Assembly: GCA_964019695.1 (NCBI GenBank)
Contig: OZ026519.1
Coordinates: forward strand, 30,161,213 to 30,225,212
Direction of reading: 5' to 3'
DNA from: Loripinus fragilis
Taxonomy: Eukaryota > Mollusca > Bivalvia > Lucinida > Lucinidae
Length of the DNA: 64,000 nucleotides
The notes under the pieces are model-generated. The model was not told the DNA's origin and made no database searches. It saw only the letters and a list, made by a program, of their open reading frames with translations. Shown one piece after another: positions 22,801 through 36,200 of the stretch (positions within the stretch are counted from its first letter, which is position 1; the number at the start of each line of letters is the position of its first letter). The position numbers and the translations under genes were made by a program.

Positions 22801-23400
22801 CCTGAGACACCCAGTCTCTTCATGGGCGTTTAGATCTGTTATTAAACGGAACTTTGCGGGCAAACTTTACATAAATGCTGGTGGATAATTGTAGTTTTAG
22901 TGTAACCAAAAGATTATAATATATTTTGTTTCCTAGACGTTTGGCTGGAGCAGGAAGCTGTTTTTTATGCTATTTTCTTGAAACTCAGGTGTTGAAGAGC
23001 TGATAAAAAGCTTATTTGGGTGTGAATATGCTCAGATTGCTGCTGCAGTATCTCAAAACAGTTAGCATCTTCTCCATAACCAGTAGGGGCCCACAGATTC
23101 GTTTGGTGAGTTTAGCAAACAATAAATCTTCACCTACCCTTTCCCTTCGAAATTTATTGGCATCTGTCGTCAAAACGGTAAACTGTCGTCAAACCAGTCG
23201 GTTGTACGGTGTGATACAGATAGCTGAAAATGCCAGCTTATCAAACTCCATGCTTTTTGGATATAGACTACACACAATTTCAATCATATCAGCGAGTATA
23301 ACATAAATTAGGCTTTCTCTTGAGAAATCCTGATTTTCCTTGCATGTGGAAAACCAAAAGTGCAGTCCAGCCTGCACATCCGTATAGTCAGACCAGCATC

Positions 23401-23406
23401 TTTATT
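23401..23406 (-). promoter_or_regulatory. Candidate PDHX poly(A) signal
   Basis: Reads AATAAA on the minus strand, about 620 nt beyond the PDHX stop, and is the first canonical hexamer I find there. If used, the 3' untranslated region would contain the MITEs at 23495-23721 and 23761-23925. This is position-based inference only. Confidence 0.3.
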
Positions 23407-23494
23407 TGCTCTCTGAAATGTAGTGTTCAACTGCTGCATACAAAATTTTCATATTCTTGCAAGTCACTGTAGCTGAGCAGGCTTACCTGGTCCC

Positions 23495-23721
23495 AAGGTT
23501 ATAAAACTTTTTTCATGCTCAACTCAACGTAGCAAGAAATTCATCATGCTTATAAATGTTAAAATGCCAACAATTGTTGGCATTTTAACATTTATAAACA
23601 TGATAAATACAACATCTGAGAATTTGAAAGCAAAATAAAAACACTTTTTTCAGCATTTTCGTTTTTGATGAGCAGCTAAAATTTCATGCTAAGTTGAGCA
23701 TGAAAAAGGTTTCATAACCTC
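23495..23721. mobile_element. Family E MITE with a 48-bp perfect palindrome
   Basis: Inverted ends 'aaggttataaaactttttt' and 'ggtttcataacct'. The centre (23550-23597) is a perfect 48-bp palindrome whose middle is CCAACAATTGTTGG. A less regular copy is at 16185-16413. Confidence 0.8.
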
Positions 23722-23760
23722 AGGCTGGGTCCCAAACCCTGAAAACCAGTTTTCTTGTGC

Positions 23761-23925
23761 ATAGATCCAGATAAGGAAATTGTAAATAATTTCTTACCCA
23801 TCAATTTAAACGTATGTTTTGGGTGCTCAAAAGAACCTTCTCATTGATACGGTTCTTTTGAGTACCCACAACATATGTTTTGGATGAGAAATAAATTTCC
23901 AATACGCACTCTTATCTGGAGGCCT
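23761..23925. mobile_element. Family A MITE
   Basis: Ends 'gatccagataagg' and 'cttatctggagg', core 'gggtgctcaaaagaaccttc' + 'tcattgatacggttcttttg'. It is located 100 bp beyond the PDHX stop. Confidence 0.8.
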
Positions 23926-24024
23926 GTTGTGATGACACATCTATTCAGTAATCTCATGATGCTTTGAAATACTGAGACCAGATAAATCAACTATAAAAAA
24001 AAATCACCTAATCTTCAATAAGTA

Positions 24025-24298
24025 TTACAACTCTGCACTAAGTTTTCTCGATAAATTTGAACCAACGACTGTCATTTGAGGATTCTCCATAAGGTCTCTA
24101 AACACTTCAAGATAATTAGAAGCATCAGTGTCATCCACTATTCTGGCGTCATACGATAATGTGGCATTCATACGAGATTCTGGTTTGCCCTCTGAGCCAA
24201 TGCAGACTCTGGACGAGCCTATAGCCATTATAGCTGTCTGTGGGGGGTTGATGACGGCAGAAAACTCTGTGATTCCAAACATTCCCAGGTTAGATATC
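24025..24298 (-). CDS. PDHX exon 11 (end of core, stop)
   Basis: Follows the acceptor TTGTTACAG. Encodes [20 protein letters not shown] and continues through SYDARIVDD to ...RKLSAEL and TAA. The active-site His of acetyltransferases is Ala here. The C-terminus is about ten residues longer than I recall for human PDHX. Confidence 0.95.
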
Positions 24299-27200
24299 CT
24301 GTAACAAAAACAACAACAATACAGTTCGTAAGTTTTCATTTGAGTTAAAAAGGCTGTAAATATTATAAAAAAAAATTCAATCATTTTTTTTGTTCAATAC
24401 TGTAAACTCGGAAGTTTTCGTGAGGCTTTTATTTTCGCGAAACTTCGTTATGTGAAGTTTCATAAATAAAATCTTTGCAAAATGGCAAAATCATTCTGTC
24501 AATTACTGATATAGGTAAAGAATGCACTAGTCACAACTTTTTAACATTGCAAGCATGTCTTTTAACGATTTTAGCAAAAATAAAATGCTGGCAATTTTTT
24601 TTGAATTTACAGTAGATAGTTTTTTAGGTCCTTAACTCTTTGCATGCTGGGTAATTTTTCGTACTTTTGTTGCTGTCTGCTGACTTTTTTTATCTTCTTT
24701 CAAAGAATTCTGTCAGGAACACAAAAAGAGCATGGGTTAAAGTTCAAAATTATCAAAATCCTGAACTTTAGAAATTCAAATTTTAAAACTTGTAGGATGA
24801 CTATAAGAATGAATCATTTCAAGTTTAAATGATTAATTTGTGTTAAGATAATCTGATTTTTGTTTGATTTGATTCTTTTAAATCCCATCAACAATCTGTC
24901 AGTTATATAGGGACAGGTTTTCCTGGATTGAACCAGTACTAAGCTAGGATAAATGTGTCTTGCTCAAGGACACAACACAGTGACGCCGGTGAGGCTTGAA
25001 CCCGCGACCCTTTGGTCTCGAGTCAAGCACTCTACCACTGATCTCCCTGTTTTTAGATAATCTGAAAACTAATCACAGAAGCCATTTTAGCATTCCTAAT
25101 TCGGCATTTTGAGGTTGACTTTCTACGGGAACTCAGCGTCAAAATCCTCAATGCAGGATTAATCCAGAAAACTTTCACCCATGTAAGAGTGTAAAACAGT
25201 TTGATTGCCGATCTGATGGGCTGGCCAATTTCTTTCATTATCTGGGCAATTTCATGAAATCATGGTTCCTTTGCTTTTTCAGGAGCAGTCTGGTCAGGGG
25301 TCATAGTGTTTGCTTCCACAATAAAATTTAATCGAAATTGCACTTGAATACATGTAGCAGAGGTAAACAGCGGACAATATTTTAGAACAAAACTAGAAAA
25401 ATGTCAATGTGATATAGACGCCCCCGCCAGGCCATTGAACGAGAGGGAGAAAAATTGTACAGGATGGGATGTCCATACGGGATGTGAGGTCAAGGGGAAT
25501 GCTATCCCCCTCCCATTGAAAATGGCAGGTTGAAAGGATCAGGGTTATGATGAGTCTAAATTGAGGTCTTTCTATATATGAAGTGAAATGAGCTTGGGCA
25601 TAAGATTTCCAACAATGTGGTATGTGTGAACAGCAAAAGCCCAGATCTGGCTGCTCATAGGCATACCTTACATCATTTGAAGTTTCTAAGCTCAAAAGGA
25701 GGCTATACAGGCTCGCCTGAGTCTACATTTGCCAAAATGCCACATTGTTGGAAATCACAGTAACGCCTCAAATGTACTTACGTGAAAGTTCCACCTTGAA
25801 ATTCATGCAGCTGTAATTTATTTTCTTTAGCTCTAGTTGCTAAATCCTGAAAAAGTGGAATAAATATATAATACAAGTTTTCTGCCTCAGATTTTTTAGG
25901 GGATACCATCCCCCTAAAATTTAGCTTTAACCTCTTGCGCACAGAGCAGTCAAAACTCTATGGAGTTTTGGCCACTCTGAGAAGACATTTGGAAATTTTA
26001 AGGGACATGTCAAAATCTCATGCATTTTTTTACATGAGCTGAAGATATAAAGCTTATTCACTCAGTTGTGAATAATGGAGGCTGGCCTGTGTGACAGCAT
26101 GCATGTCATTGCATTGTAGCCACATGCACATGTCACTATCATAGATCTATTTGCTGCTAGTATGAAGAAGATAAATAGTGAATACTAGGTGCTGAGTGTC
26201 TTTTGATATCAACTTTACCAGGCAAGGCTTTGAGAATGCTTGTTGACATCGCGAGGCTTGCCAAGCGATTCAACATGCGTTCTCAAAGCCGAGCTAGGTA
26301 AACTTGATATCAAAAGACATGAACCTGGTATTCTATTTATCAGTTTACCTATTGTTTCTCTCTTCAAACTAGCGATTATAACATAATTTTCGATTTTTGT
26401 GTTGATTCAGCATCATTAACGACATCATTCAAAAAGAACAACATCATGACCTGATAAAGGCACATGCCTTGAGATAGACAATGCTTATCAGGCAACTTGT
26501 GACAATGCAGTTAATATGAGATGTGACTGATAAACATTTTTAATTTCACTTTGTGGTGTTTTGAGCACCATGGACAGACCTATTTACTTCAAAGGGTTTG
26601 TCCTTTACATTCTGTGAGGAAGTTGCTTTTGAAAAAGTCAAATCTGCAGAAAATGAAAAACAAACATTTCTCTTTAGGCATATTTTGTCAACAAATTGGT
26701 TCATTGCACTTGGTCATGACTGAAAATTGGACAACTTAGGTAAAGAAAATCAAAGAAAGTGTATTTTTTTTTCTTCAGATTTACCTTCTTTTAGACATAG
26801 TTACTGATCTATAAATTGTGCCCAGTGCATGTTGAATCAAATGCGGGACAATGGTTTCAAAATGTGACAAAACCCACAAATTTCTGTGTCAGAGAAAGCC
26901 TATGAAATAGGAAATAAAATCCAACATTTACTAAATAATAACAACAGCCCCACAAAATGTATGCAATATGGCCGAGTCCTATGGCAATATGAGTGACTCT
27001 TTACTTATCCAGTGAATGTTAATAATACATAAAACCTTGCTCTATGCCAATATTCTAGGTTTATCATATGACTTTTGGGCTGGGAGTGATATAATGTCAT
27101 GCATTAAAATCAATACACAACTAGTGGTTTGCATATTAAGTAACCTTATCAGGGTTCATACAGACAAGTATTAGTTGAATTCAAGGACTTTCAAGGACTT

Positions 27201-30200
27201 CTAAAAGCTTCTCCAACAGTTTTCAAGGTCTTAAAGTTAATGAATAATACTGATCTAAGTGTTAAAGCTGCATTGTCTGTAACTTTTGATCTTTTAATTT
27301 TAGTTTCTATTTTTCAAAAACACAGTAAAATAACTAAAATTCAGGTAAACATTTTACCAATTTCGTAAATCTTAACAAATTACCAGTATCAAAACAACAG
27401 CATTTATGTTAAAATTAACTGTCTATAATTATTGGAGGGACGCAAATAATTACCAACAAAAGAAAAACACACCTGTTTTATAAGATAATTCACTTTTCCG
27501 TGCAGTTTTCAGCTATAGTGAACAGATTTATTGTGAAAACATAACTTAATTCTACTTTTACAAATGATTTAAAAAGAAAATAAATGAAAAAAGTCAATAA
27601 GCAATGCTTATTAGATACCCCCCGCACAGTAAGAGTCAGTGAAAAAACTTGGCAAGCTATAGTTCGAACAAGAAGACCTTAGTTTTGATAAGAAGATTTC
27701 AGTAGAATCTGTGCAAACAAAAATTATAAACTCCTTCATGCATATGTTCAATGTGTCTACATCGTATCCGCAAAGTATCAAATTGCTCCATCAAAAGCTG
27801 TAGTAGGAGTTGATCGGCCCATAAAGGCACTATCCATGCATATACAAAAGCCATATAAGGGAATAATAGTCTAAGTTCTCACAGTTGTCATTTTGTCAAA
27901 ATTATTTTTTGTGAACCAAACTCCTTCATGCATATATTCAATGTGTCTGCATTGTATCGGCAAAGTATCAAATTGTTCCATCATAAGCTGTAGTAGGAGT
28001 TGATCAGCCCATGAAGGCACCATCTATGCATATACAAAAGCCTAATAAGGGAAAAATTGTCTAAGTTCTCACAGCTGTCATTTCGTCAAAAAATATTTTT
28101 TCTGAACAAAACTCCTTCATGCATATGTTCAATGTGTTTAAATTGTATAGGCAAAGTATCAAATTGTTCCATCAAAAGCTGTGGTAGGAGTTGATCGGCC
28201 CATGAAGGCACCATCTATGCATATACAAAAGCCTTATTAGGGAGAATTGTCTAAGTTCTCACAGCTGTCATTTTGTCAAAAAATATTTTTTTCTAAACCA
28301 AACTTCTTCATGCATATGTTAAATGTGTCTACATTGTATAGGCAAAGTATCAAATTGCTCCATAAAAAGCTGTGGTAGGAGTTGATCGGCCCATAAAGGC
28401 ACTGTCTATGCATATACAAACACCTTATTAGGGAAAAAATTGTCTAAGTTCTCACAGCTGTCATTTTGTCAAAAATTATCTTTTCTTAACTAAACTCCTT
28501 CATGCATATGTTCAATGTGTCTACATTGTATAGGAAAAGTATCAAATTGTTCCATCGAAAGCTGTGGTAGGAGTTGATTGGCCCGTATATGGCCTAAAAT
28601 AGCATAAGCACAAAGCACTATATTAAAAGCCATTTAGAACTACAAAGGGAAATAACTCTAATAGAATTGGCCCCTAACCCTTACTTTTTTGTCTCAAGTA
28701 TTTGTCTTACATATATGAACATGTTTGCAAGGTTTGATGAAAATCCAGCAATGACTCTTTGAGTTATTAAGGAAAAAGCACTATATTGAAAGCCATTTAG
28801 AACTACAAAGGGAAATAACTCTAATAGAATTGGCCCCTAGCCCTTACTTTTTTGTCTAAAGTATTTGTCTTGCACATATGAACATGTTTGCAAGGTTTGA
28901 TGAAAATCCAGCAATGACTCTTCAAGTTATTAAGGAAACAAAGCGTTACGGACGGATGGACGCACGGACGGACAACGTGAAAACAGTATACCCCCTACGA
29001 ACAAAGTTTGCGGGGGGTATAAAAATTTCGAAAAATATCAAAAGTTACAGACTATGCAGCTTTAAAATTCTACTTCAGAAATGCTAGACTGAGATAATGG
29101 AGATATTAGTACTGGAAAATTAGTATAAAATTGCTGTGCTTATATTTGGTGCAGCATATGCTGCACCAAATAGAGGCCCAACAATTTTATATTGATTTAG
29201 ATCTCTATCAACAGTGCTAAGTCCTAGAGAAAAATAGTAGAATTCAAGGACTTTTCAAAGCTTTTGAGTGATTTTTTACAGTACTTTTCAAGGCAGATAT
29301 AATTTTTAAGGACTTTTCAAGAAAGCCCTTTAAATTCAAGTACTTTTCAAGCCTGTGCAAACCCTGGTTATGTAATAATGGCCATAAGAACATCTCTACG
29401 AGGGTCAGTCAAAAATAACTGAGAGTTGATTCATATCTGTTTCGTAGGCTAACGTACACTAGTGAAATTTGGCACATGCATGCAATGAACTGTCCTGCGT
29501 CAGAATATGCAATAAACAAGACAAAGTATAGACAGTTGTTGCTTAGCAACCAAAGAATGTGAACTAACGTCATGCGTTCATGCTGGAATATAGCGTTGCC
29601 ATGGAAACACTATACATAATTTTAGTTACATTAACTTTTGCATTTGTTGCAAATACAGTATATAAATGTATTTTGTGAAATGCAACAACTAAGATTAAGG
29701 CATTGGAATTTTATTTCAAAAATAAGAGGAAAATTAACTAAATTTTCTGAAAATTTTACCCAAAATATACCCCACCCACCAGTTACGGTTCATTTTAGAA
29801 CAAATTGAATATTATCAACTAAATATCATATCATATGACCATTTCATTGTATTTAGTAATTGGTTTTGATATCTGAATGCATATCTTGAATATTCCCAGG
29901 AATAATTGGTTACCATAGCAACAAATCTGATCTTTTAGTTAAAATTGGAACTTCCATCAATTTTGGTTGCTAGGCAACGAACATTGCATGCATTGCATTT
30001 TATATCTATTACACTTCTTCAAATCATTGCTAACACATTGTTTGATAAAATTGGAGAGATAAAAGGTCTGTTATTATACAGTTTTAGATTTGAAATGATT
30101 TTAAATTCATGGCTGCTTAGTCAGAAGTGTCATCAGCGCGAACGCACATCGCTGAGAGACAGTCTTCGGTTGCCTAGCAACAGTGCATTGAAGGTGATAA

Positions 30201-33200
30201 GACCTCAACTTCTATATGTAATGAAGCCGGAAGGTTCATTCTATATGTGTATAAAGTTTCCGCCCAAACTGCCGACCCAGTAAAACGATATTAACCAACT
30301 CTCAGTTATTTTTGACTGACCCTCGTATATGGCAAATTCTTGACTATTTCAAACTAAAAGCCTGATCTCAAAGTCATTAAAGTGTCATATGGTCTCCCCC
30401 AGGGGCTTTTGATTGCTAAGTTAAAGGCTTATGGACTTTCAGAGGAGGCGGTCAAACTCTTAGACAGTTACCTAAATGACAGGTCTCAGCAGATTAAACT
30501 GGGACCATATGCCAGCTCATGGGAAAAGCTTTTTAAAGGGTCCCCCAAGGCTCCATCTTGGGACCTCTCTTATTCAATGTTTTTATAAATGACATATTTT
30601 ATTTTATTGTTCAAAGTATTTTATACAATTATGCAGATGACAATACTCCCTCTTTTATACATAAAGACCTTTTACACCTTAAATCAGTTTTAGAACAAGA
30701 GAGTCAAATTCTCATATCATGGTTTGACCAAAATTTAATGAAAGCAAACCCTGACAAATTCCAGGCCATTTGTATTGGTAAAAAGACTCATGACAATATC
30801 GAGTCTTTTCAAATTGGCCTAACAAATATCAAATGTGATGACAGTGTTACCTTGCTAGGTATCAATATTGACTATATGCTTAAATTTGTTTCTGAAATTT
30901 GCAAAAAAGCCTCTACACAGTTAGCAGTTTTAAAACATTTGGGTGGTTTTTAACAAAGCAAGGTAAACTTGTAATTTATAACTCTTTTATAGCCTCAAAT
31001 TTTAGCTACTGTCCCCTTGCATAGCATTTTTGTAGTGCATCAAGCACAAACAAACTCAAAAAAGTACAAGAGAGGGCATTGAGATTTATAAATAATGACC
31101 ATACATCAAATCTCAATGACCTGCTCAAATCAACAAACACACAGCCTCTTCATGTATGTAGGATAAAACAAACCTGAGGTTTTCAAAATTATAAACAAGA
31201 TGTCACCAGAATATAAAAATGACCTTGTAGAAATTAAAACCTCAACTTATAATTTTATAGCAGAGAAACAGGCAGAAGTCCCAAGGGTAAACACAACCAG
31301 GTATGGGCTGAGGTCCTTCAGGTCAGAGCCAGCCCGGGTATGGAACAGCCTTCGAATGAGCTGTGGGTTGCAGAATCATACCCCAGTTCCAAAGGCTGAT
31401 CCATAGCTGGGACAGCCCCATATGTGGATGTCCTCTAGGTTCGACCTGAATGCAGTTATTTCTTCTGTTCAGTTTCTGCTTACTTTTAGTTTATCTGCTG
31501 TTTCTTATGTTATTTTTGACTTTTTGTGAATTCCTTATTTTTTGCTTAGCTAAGCCATTTGACTTGCCTTTTTCGCTTTTTGCTTAAGGTTTACAGCCAC
31601 AGGTCCCAATCAGCGGCTATGCATATGAGCTAGATGCACCTTTGATATCATTGAGATAATCCCAAGGATGTCATTTAGTGCAGTAAAATGATCTTACTAA
31701 ATATGATAGTATCTTACAGATTTTTTTTTATTTTTCTAAATTTAAATTCTATTTTCAAACCTAGACTAAAACACATATATATTTTTATTAAATTTTATGT
31801 ATACATAAGTCCTTTCCATATCTATAGTCTTAATCAAACATCTATGTTTTTCCATATATATATTTTTAACTCTTTAATCTAACAGTGTGTATATATTGTT
31901 TATAATGACTTTAAATTTGTTTTATGTTGCATGCACTGTGATATTTGTTATATCTTTTTCGTATGTTTGTCGAAGTAAAAGCCCTACAGGGCTTATGTTT
32001 GATGTTTATCATATTCGACGTTAAATAAATCTTCTATGTCTATGTCTATATGGTAAAAAAGGATCTTACACTCATGCTCCTGTATTATTGAATTTATTAA
32101 ACTCCTTCCGAAAAAGCATAATATGCCCTGCAAGCTTCATATTTTATCTCTTTTTCTCGACTTGTTTCATACACTCAATAATACATGAGCACTAATATAG
32201 ATATACAGATCCACTATTTAATAAGGCCAAATAAAAAAATAAGTGCGTTTCTGGTAACAGGTCTGAAAATTTTAGGAAGGGTAGGCACACATATTTTTTT
32301 CAGGAAAAAATATATAGTTTTATGCATTTTGAAAGGTTTGGCGAAACCTTTCAAAATGCATAAAATTATATTTTTTTTCCAGAACACCGGAAAAATTCTA
32401 GATTCACCAGTAAATTTAGGTAGGGTCGGGTTACCCTAAACACAGGCATTTTTTTTTTAATTTGGCCTAATCACTAAAAGCAACTGGCGCCTAAAAGCCT
32501 TACATCAGAGAGGTAAAAACTTTTTGTTTTCTTATTTCTCAACAAAAAAACATGTAGTCCTCATCGATATGATTAACATGTGGATGTTTGACCGTGATAT
32601 TAAAAAAGCATCCTCTTGATTAACTGCTATGGAAGTAGGTTCTAATTGGTTGCCACATGGCAAGATGCTTCCAACAAGCACTAGAGTGACTGTTTTCACG
32701 GAAAATTCTGAACAATTCTGAACAATAGGTAAAACCGGTGCAAAACAGCCACTCAAAAAAGACAAATCAGAGATATTAATGACAAATGGTAGCTTAATGA
32801 AGGTCGAAAGTATTCTGCAATACTTTTGACCTGCCTTAAGCAATAATTGGTATTGAAAAACAATTTTTGGTTATTTTGAGAATGGCCATTTTACACAGGT
32901 TTTACTGTACATGTAATACCTTAACAGTATCTGAGATTTCATCCACACTTAAATATGGAGTATTTTTAACTATAGGTGTAATCAATCCACTCTTGGTTGC
33001 CACGGCAACAGATATATCAACATTGCTCATAGCATGTATCTCCTCTCCCTGCCAGACAGAGTTCACCTGTGGGACACGCTACAAAACATGTAAAAACAGA
33101 AATAAATATTTGGCATATGAGATATTCAAAACCTCTGTGAGACATGCTGCAAAACATGTACATGTATAAACAAAAATAAACCTATGTATACAAGGGAGCC

Positions 33201-36200
33201 CCTAAAGTAAACAGACAATTTGGCAAACAGTAAAGGTCCAGGTGAAATCAAGCTAAATGAGACACTACATCAGAGTTTTCAAGAACTTAAGTACATTTGT
33301 GTACATCAAAATTTGTGGATTATAATCCTTTCCTTCATGAATATTCATAATAAGCTCCACCCACTATGAAAAGTTATATAAATAAACTTTCACAACAGTA
33401 CAAAGAACAAAGAAAGTGCGTGTCAGGTCCACTAGTGTAGTATCATATCTAATCATATTTTCATTAGCAAACAGAGTAGACCCTGATCAGGCAGCTCTTA
33501 CAGGAGCTGCCTGATCTGGGTCTACTCTGTTTGCTTATGAAAATAAAAGGAGTCTCTAAGAGGTAAAGGGTCATTGAATCAAAATAGATTGAAGAATTGA
33601 TTAATTACCATTTAAAGGGTTAACACCAGTGCTCCAGATAACATTGCATTGTTTAATTGGACTCATCAACTATGCAGCAGGGGTGTGGAAAAACTATGCC
33701 CGAGTTGTCTGACTTGGTCCAATTTCATTCTGGACAAGTAATAAATTAGCTGTCCCACAACAAGTATAATGAAAGTTATTGTAATTCTGTTCTGACAAAT
33801 AAGCCCAGCAATTGAAGGTTTTTACAGGCAGAACTGAACAATCTGCCATGACATTTTCCTGATATTTTTCCAAGTGTTTCTTTCAAGTGGTGCCTAACAT
33901 TCAATGTTAATACCATATAAATATATAAAATAAAACATTTTTTTCAGAGGAAAAATATTAGAGTAGGCCCCCAAAAATTAGGATGGGTAGGGTTTCCGGA
34001 AACAAGACATTTTTTTTCTCTAGCACGGTCACACCAGCTCTTAGATGTAGTTATTACATTTATGCCCAATGGATCAATTGGACGAATACGGGGTGTTGGG
34101 TAGTAATTCACAATTCATATTTATAAAGTACAATATGTAGGCAAACAGTGCAAAACCTGATCAGACACCGCAGAAAACTGGTTCTTCACAGTTTGCCGAC
34201 GTCCCATAATACAGAAGCTAGACTTTCACCCCTTGAAGACTCAAAACTCCTAAATGGGTACTATGCCAAACAGTGAAGACCCAGATGATATACCGCATAA
34301 TGTGGCATTTCATCAGGGTCTGCACTGTTTGCTAAGACAAAATCAATCTTCAGTGAAAGAAACATAATATTTTTTGGAAAATATAACCTGACACCCCACA
34401 ATATACACAATGGGACCATCCTGACTTAACTATACCAAATGTCCATTGATCTTACAACCAGGCAACCACCAAGTTAGCATTTCATTCCAATGAAACATCT
34501 AAAGATAAGCTGTCAATAATATAACTACACAAAAACTTGTTCATTTCTACATACTCATTACACTGAAACATAAAAAGTAGTTGAGAAGTTTGTGAAAAAC
34601 CTGTTTTATGGTGAAAAACACTCATTTATTGTATGGACATATGTTGTAGGTGCACATTGAAATTGCCTCAATGAGGCAATTCCAATGTGTACCAACAAAA
34701 TATGTTACTGAAATTAAGGGAACCTATTTTGAAATATACACTAAACAAGTATCATGTCCATTTGCTTTCCTCTTTTAAACATCTTAAACTGCCAATCAGT
34801 ATTAAAATGCCTGTCATTATATGGCAAATTGTTTACATTAACATGACGGCTATCACCAAATTTGATTTCATGAACTATGCTTTTGCTCAGCTAGTAGTTG
34901 CGTGGTTGTATAAGGGTTAATGGTTTACCTGTAAAGGTAAGAGTATGACTCACCTGAAGAGCTATTGCTGCTGCTTTGATGATAAAATCATTGACAGACA
35001 CTTTCACACCTTTATCTACAATTAAAAAATTCCATTAGCTCTTTGTAGTATGCCTACAAAACATTATTTCAAGTTTAAATGGTCAATTGTCTTTAGATAT
35101 TCTGAAAATAAGTCAGAGAAGCTATTATCATCTGCCTAATTCAGCATTTTGAGGCCAGCTTTTAATAGAAAGTCTGCCTCAAAATCCTGAATTTAGGAAT
35201 TTGTTTGTTTGCTTTTATTCTTTACATCCCACCAACAATCTTTCAGTTATAAAGGGACGGGTCTTCCTGGGTTGAACCAGTACTAAGCTAGGATTAATGT
35301 TCTTGCTCAAGGACACAACACAGTGACGTTGGTAAGGCTCGAACTCGCTGCCCCTCGGTCTCCAGTCAAGCACTCTACCACTGAGCCACTGCGCTCCCTA
35401 AATTCAGCAATAATCCTGAAAACTTTCACCCATGTAAGTATTGCTAAGTACTTTTAAGGAATTCTAATGCACTTTTAACTACTTCTAATTTCCACCTTGC
35501 TCTGATGTCTTCCACCAAAATGTAAGTAACTATTCACAGGAAATGCAACAATCACAATATGTAGACCAACCCCAAGTTGCCGTCAGGAAAAGACACAGAA
35601 CAATAACAGCTATGTGACTTTAAGGAGACAATTAACGTAAAGCAAGCAGCTCTCTCTTCCTAGATGCAAGATGGATTGCAAAACTAGAAAGGAATCAAGG
35701 TTTAGTTCAATCTGATAAATGGTTTGGGAGATGTTGTTTGAAGAATTTTAAGATGGAGCGAGTTCAGCTAGTCTAAACCTCCACGTTTCCCTTATGACTC
35801 CCACAAAGCTCCAGCTCGAGAATGGAATGATAGAAGTACAGTCAAAACTCTTTATAACGTCACTCGTTATAACAGAATATTCAATATCCGACATAAAATT
35901 GCTGGAAACGGATCTGTTTCCATTAAAATTCCCTCTTTATAACAGAATATTCACTTAACGACACCGACAGTAACTTCTGGGAACAGATATACAATTTCTA
36001 TTGAAAATAAATTCATTATAACAGAATTGTTACCACGTGTCAGGCAATTTTGTGATCAGAACAAGGTCTTTTTGCATGAACAGGTTTCTGTCTCACTTGA
36101 TAAGTGGGAAGCTTTGTGCATTTTGATGCAATATGAATATAAACTGATGTATGCATTTGGAATAATAGCATTTTACTTCATTTGTACAATATTTTCTTTT

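Larger units (their letters stand above)
27150..29366. mobile_element. hAT-like repeat (CAGGGTTCATACAG ends), split copy
   Basis: Begins CAGGGTTCATACAGACAAG and ends 'cttgtgcaaaccctg'-like ('gcctgtgcaaaccctg'). Inside are 'aattcaaggacttt' and 'ggtgcagcatatgctgcacc'. The uninterrupted copy at 42020-42445 shows that bases 27266-29061 are a later insertion. A diverged copy is at 39061-39558. Confidence 0.75.

Noticed and set aside
24981..25049. A tRNA gene on the minus strand
   Set aside because: The sequence is the head of a SINE with a conserved body and an 11-bp target duplication. The same holds for 35333-35397.
29945..30283. 112-codon frame as a transposase
   Set aside because: It shows no DDE/D motif or helix-turn-helix region, and the element appears to be non-autonomous.
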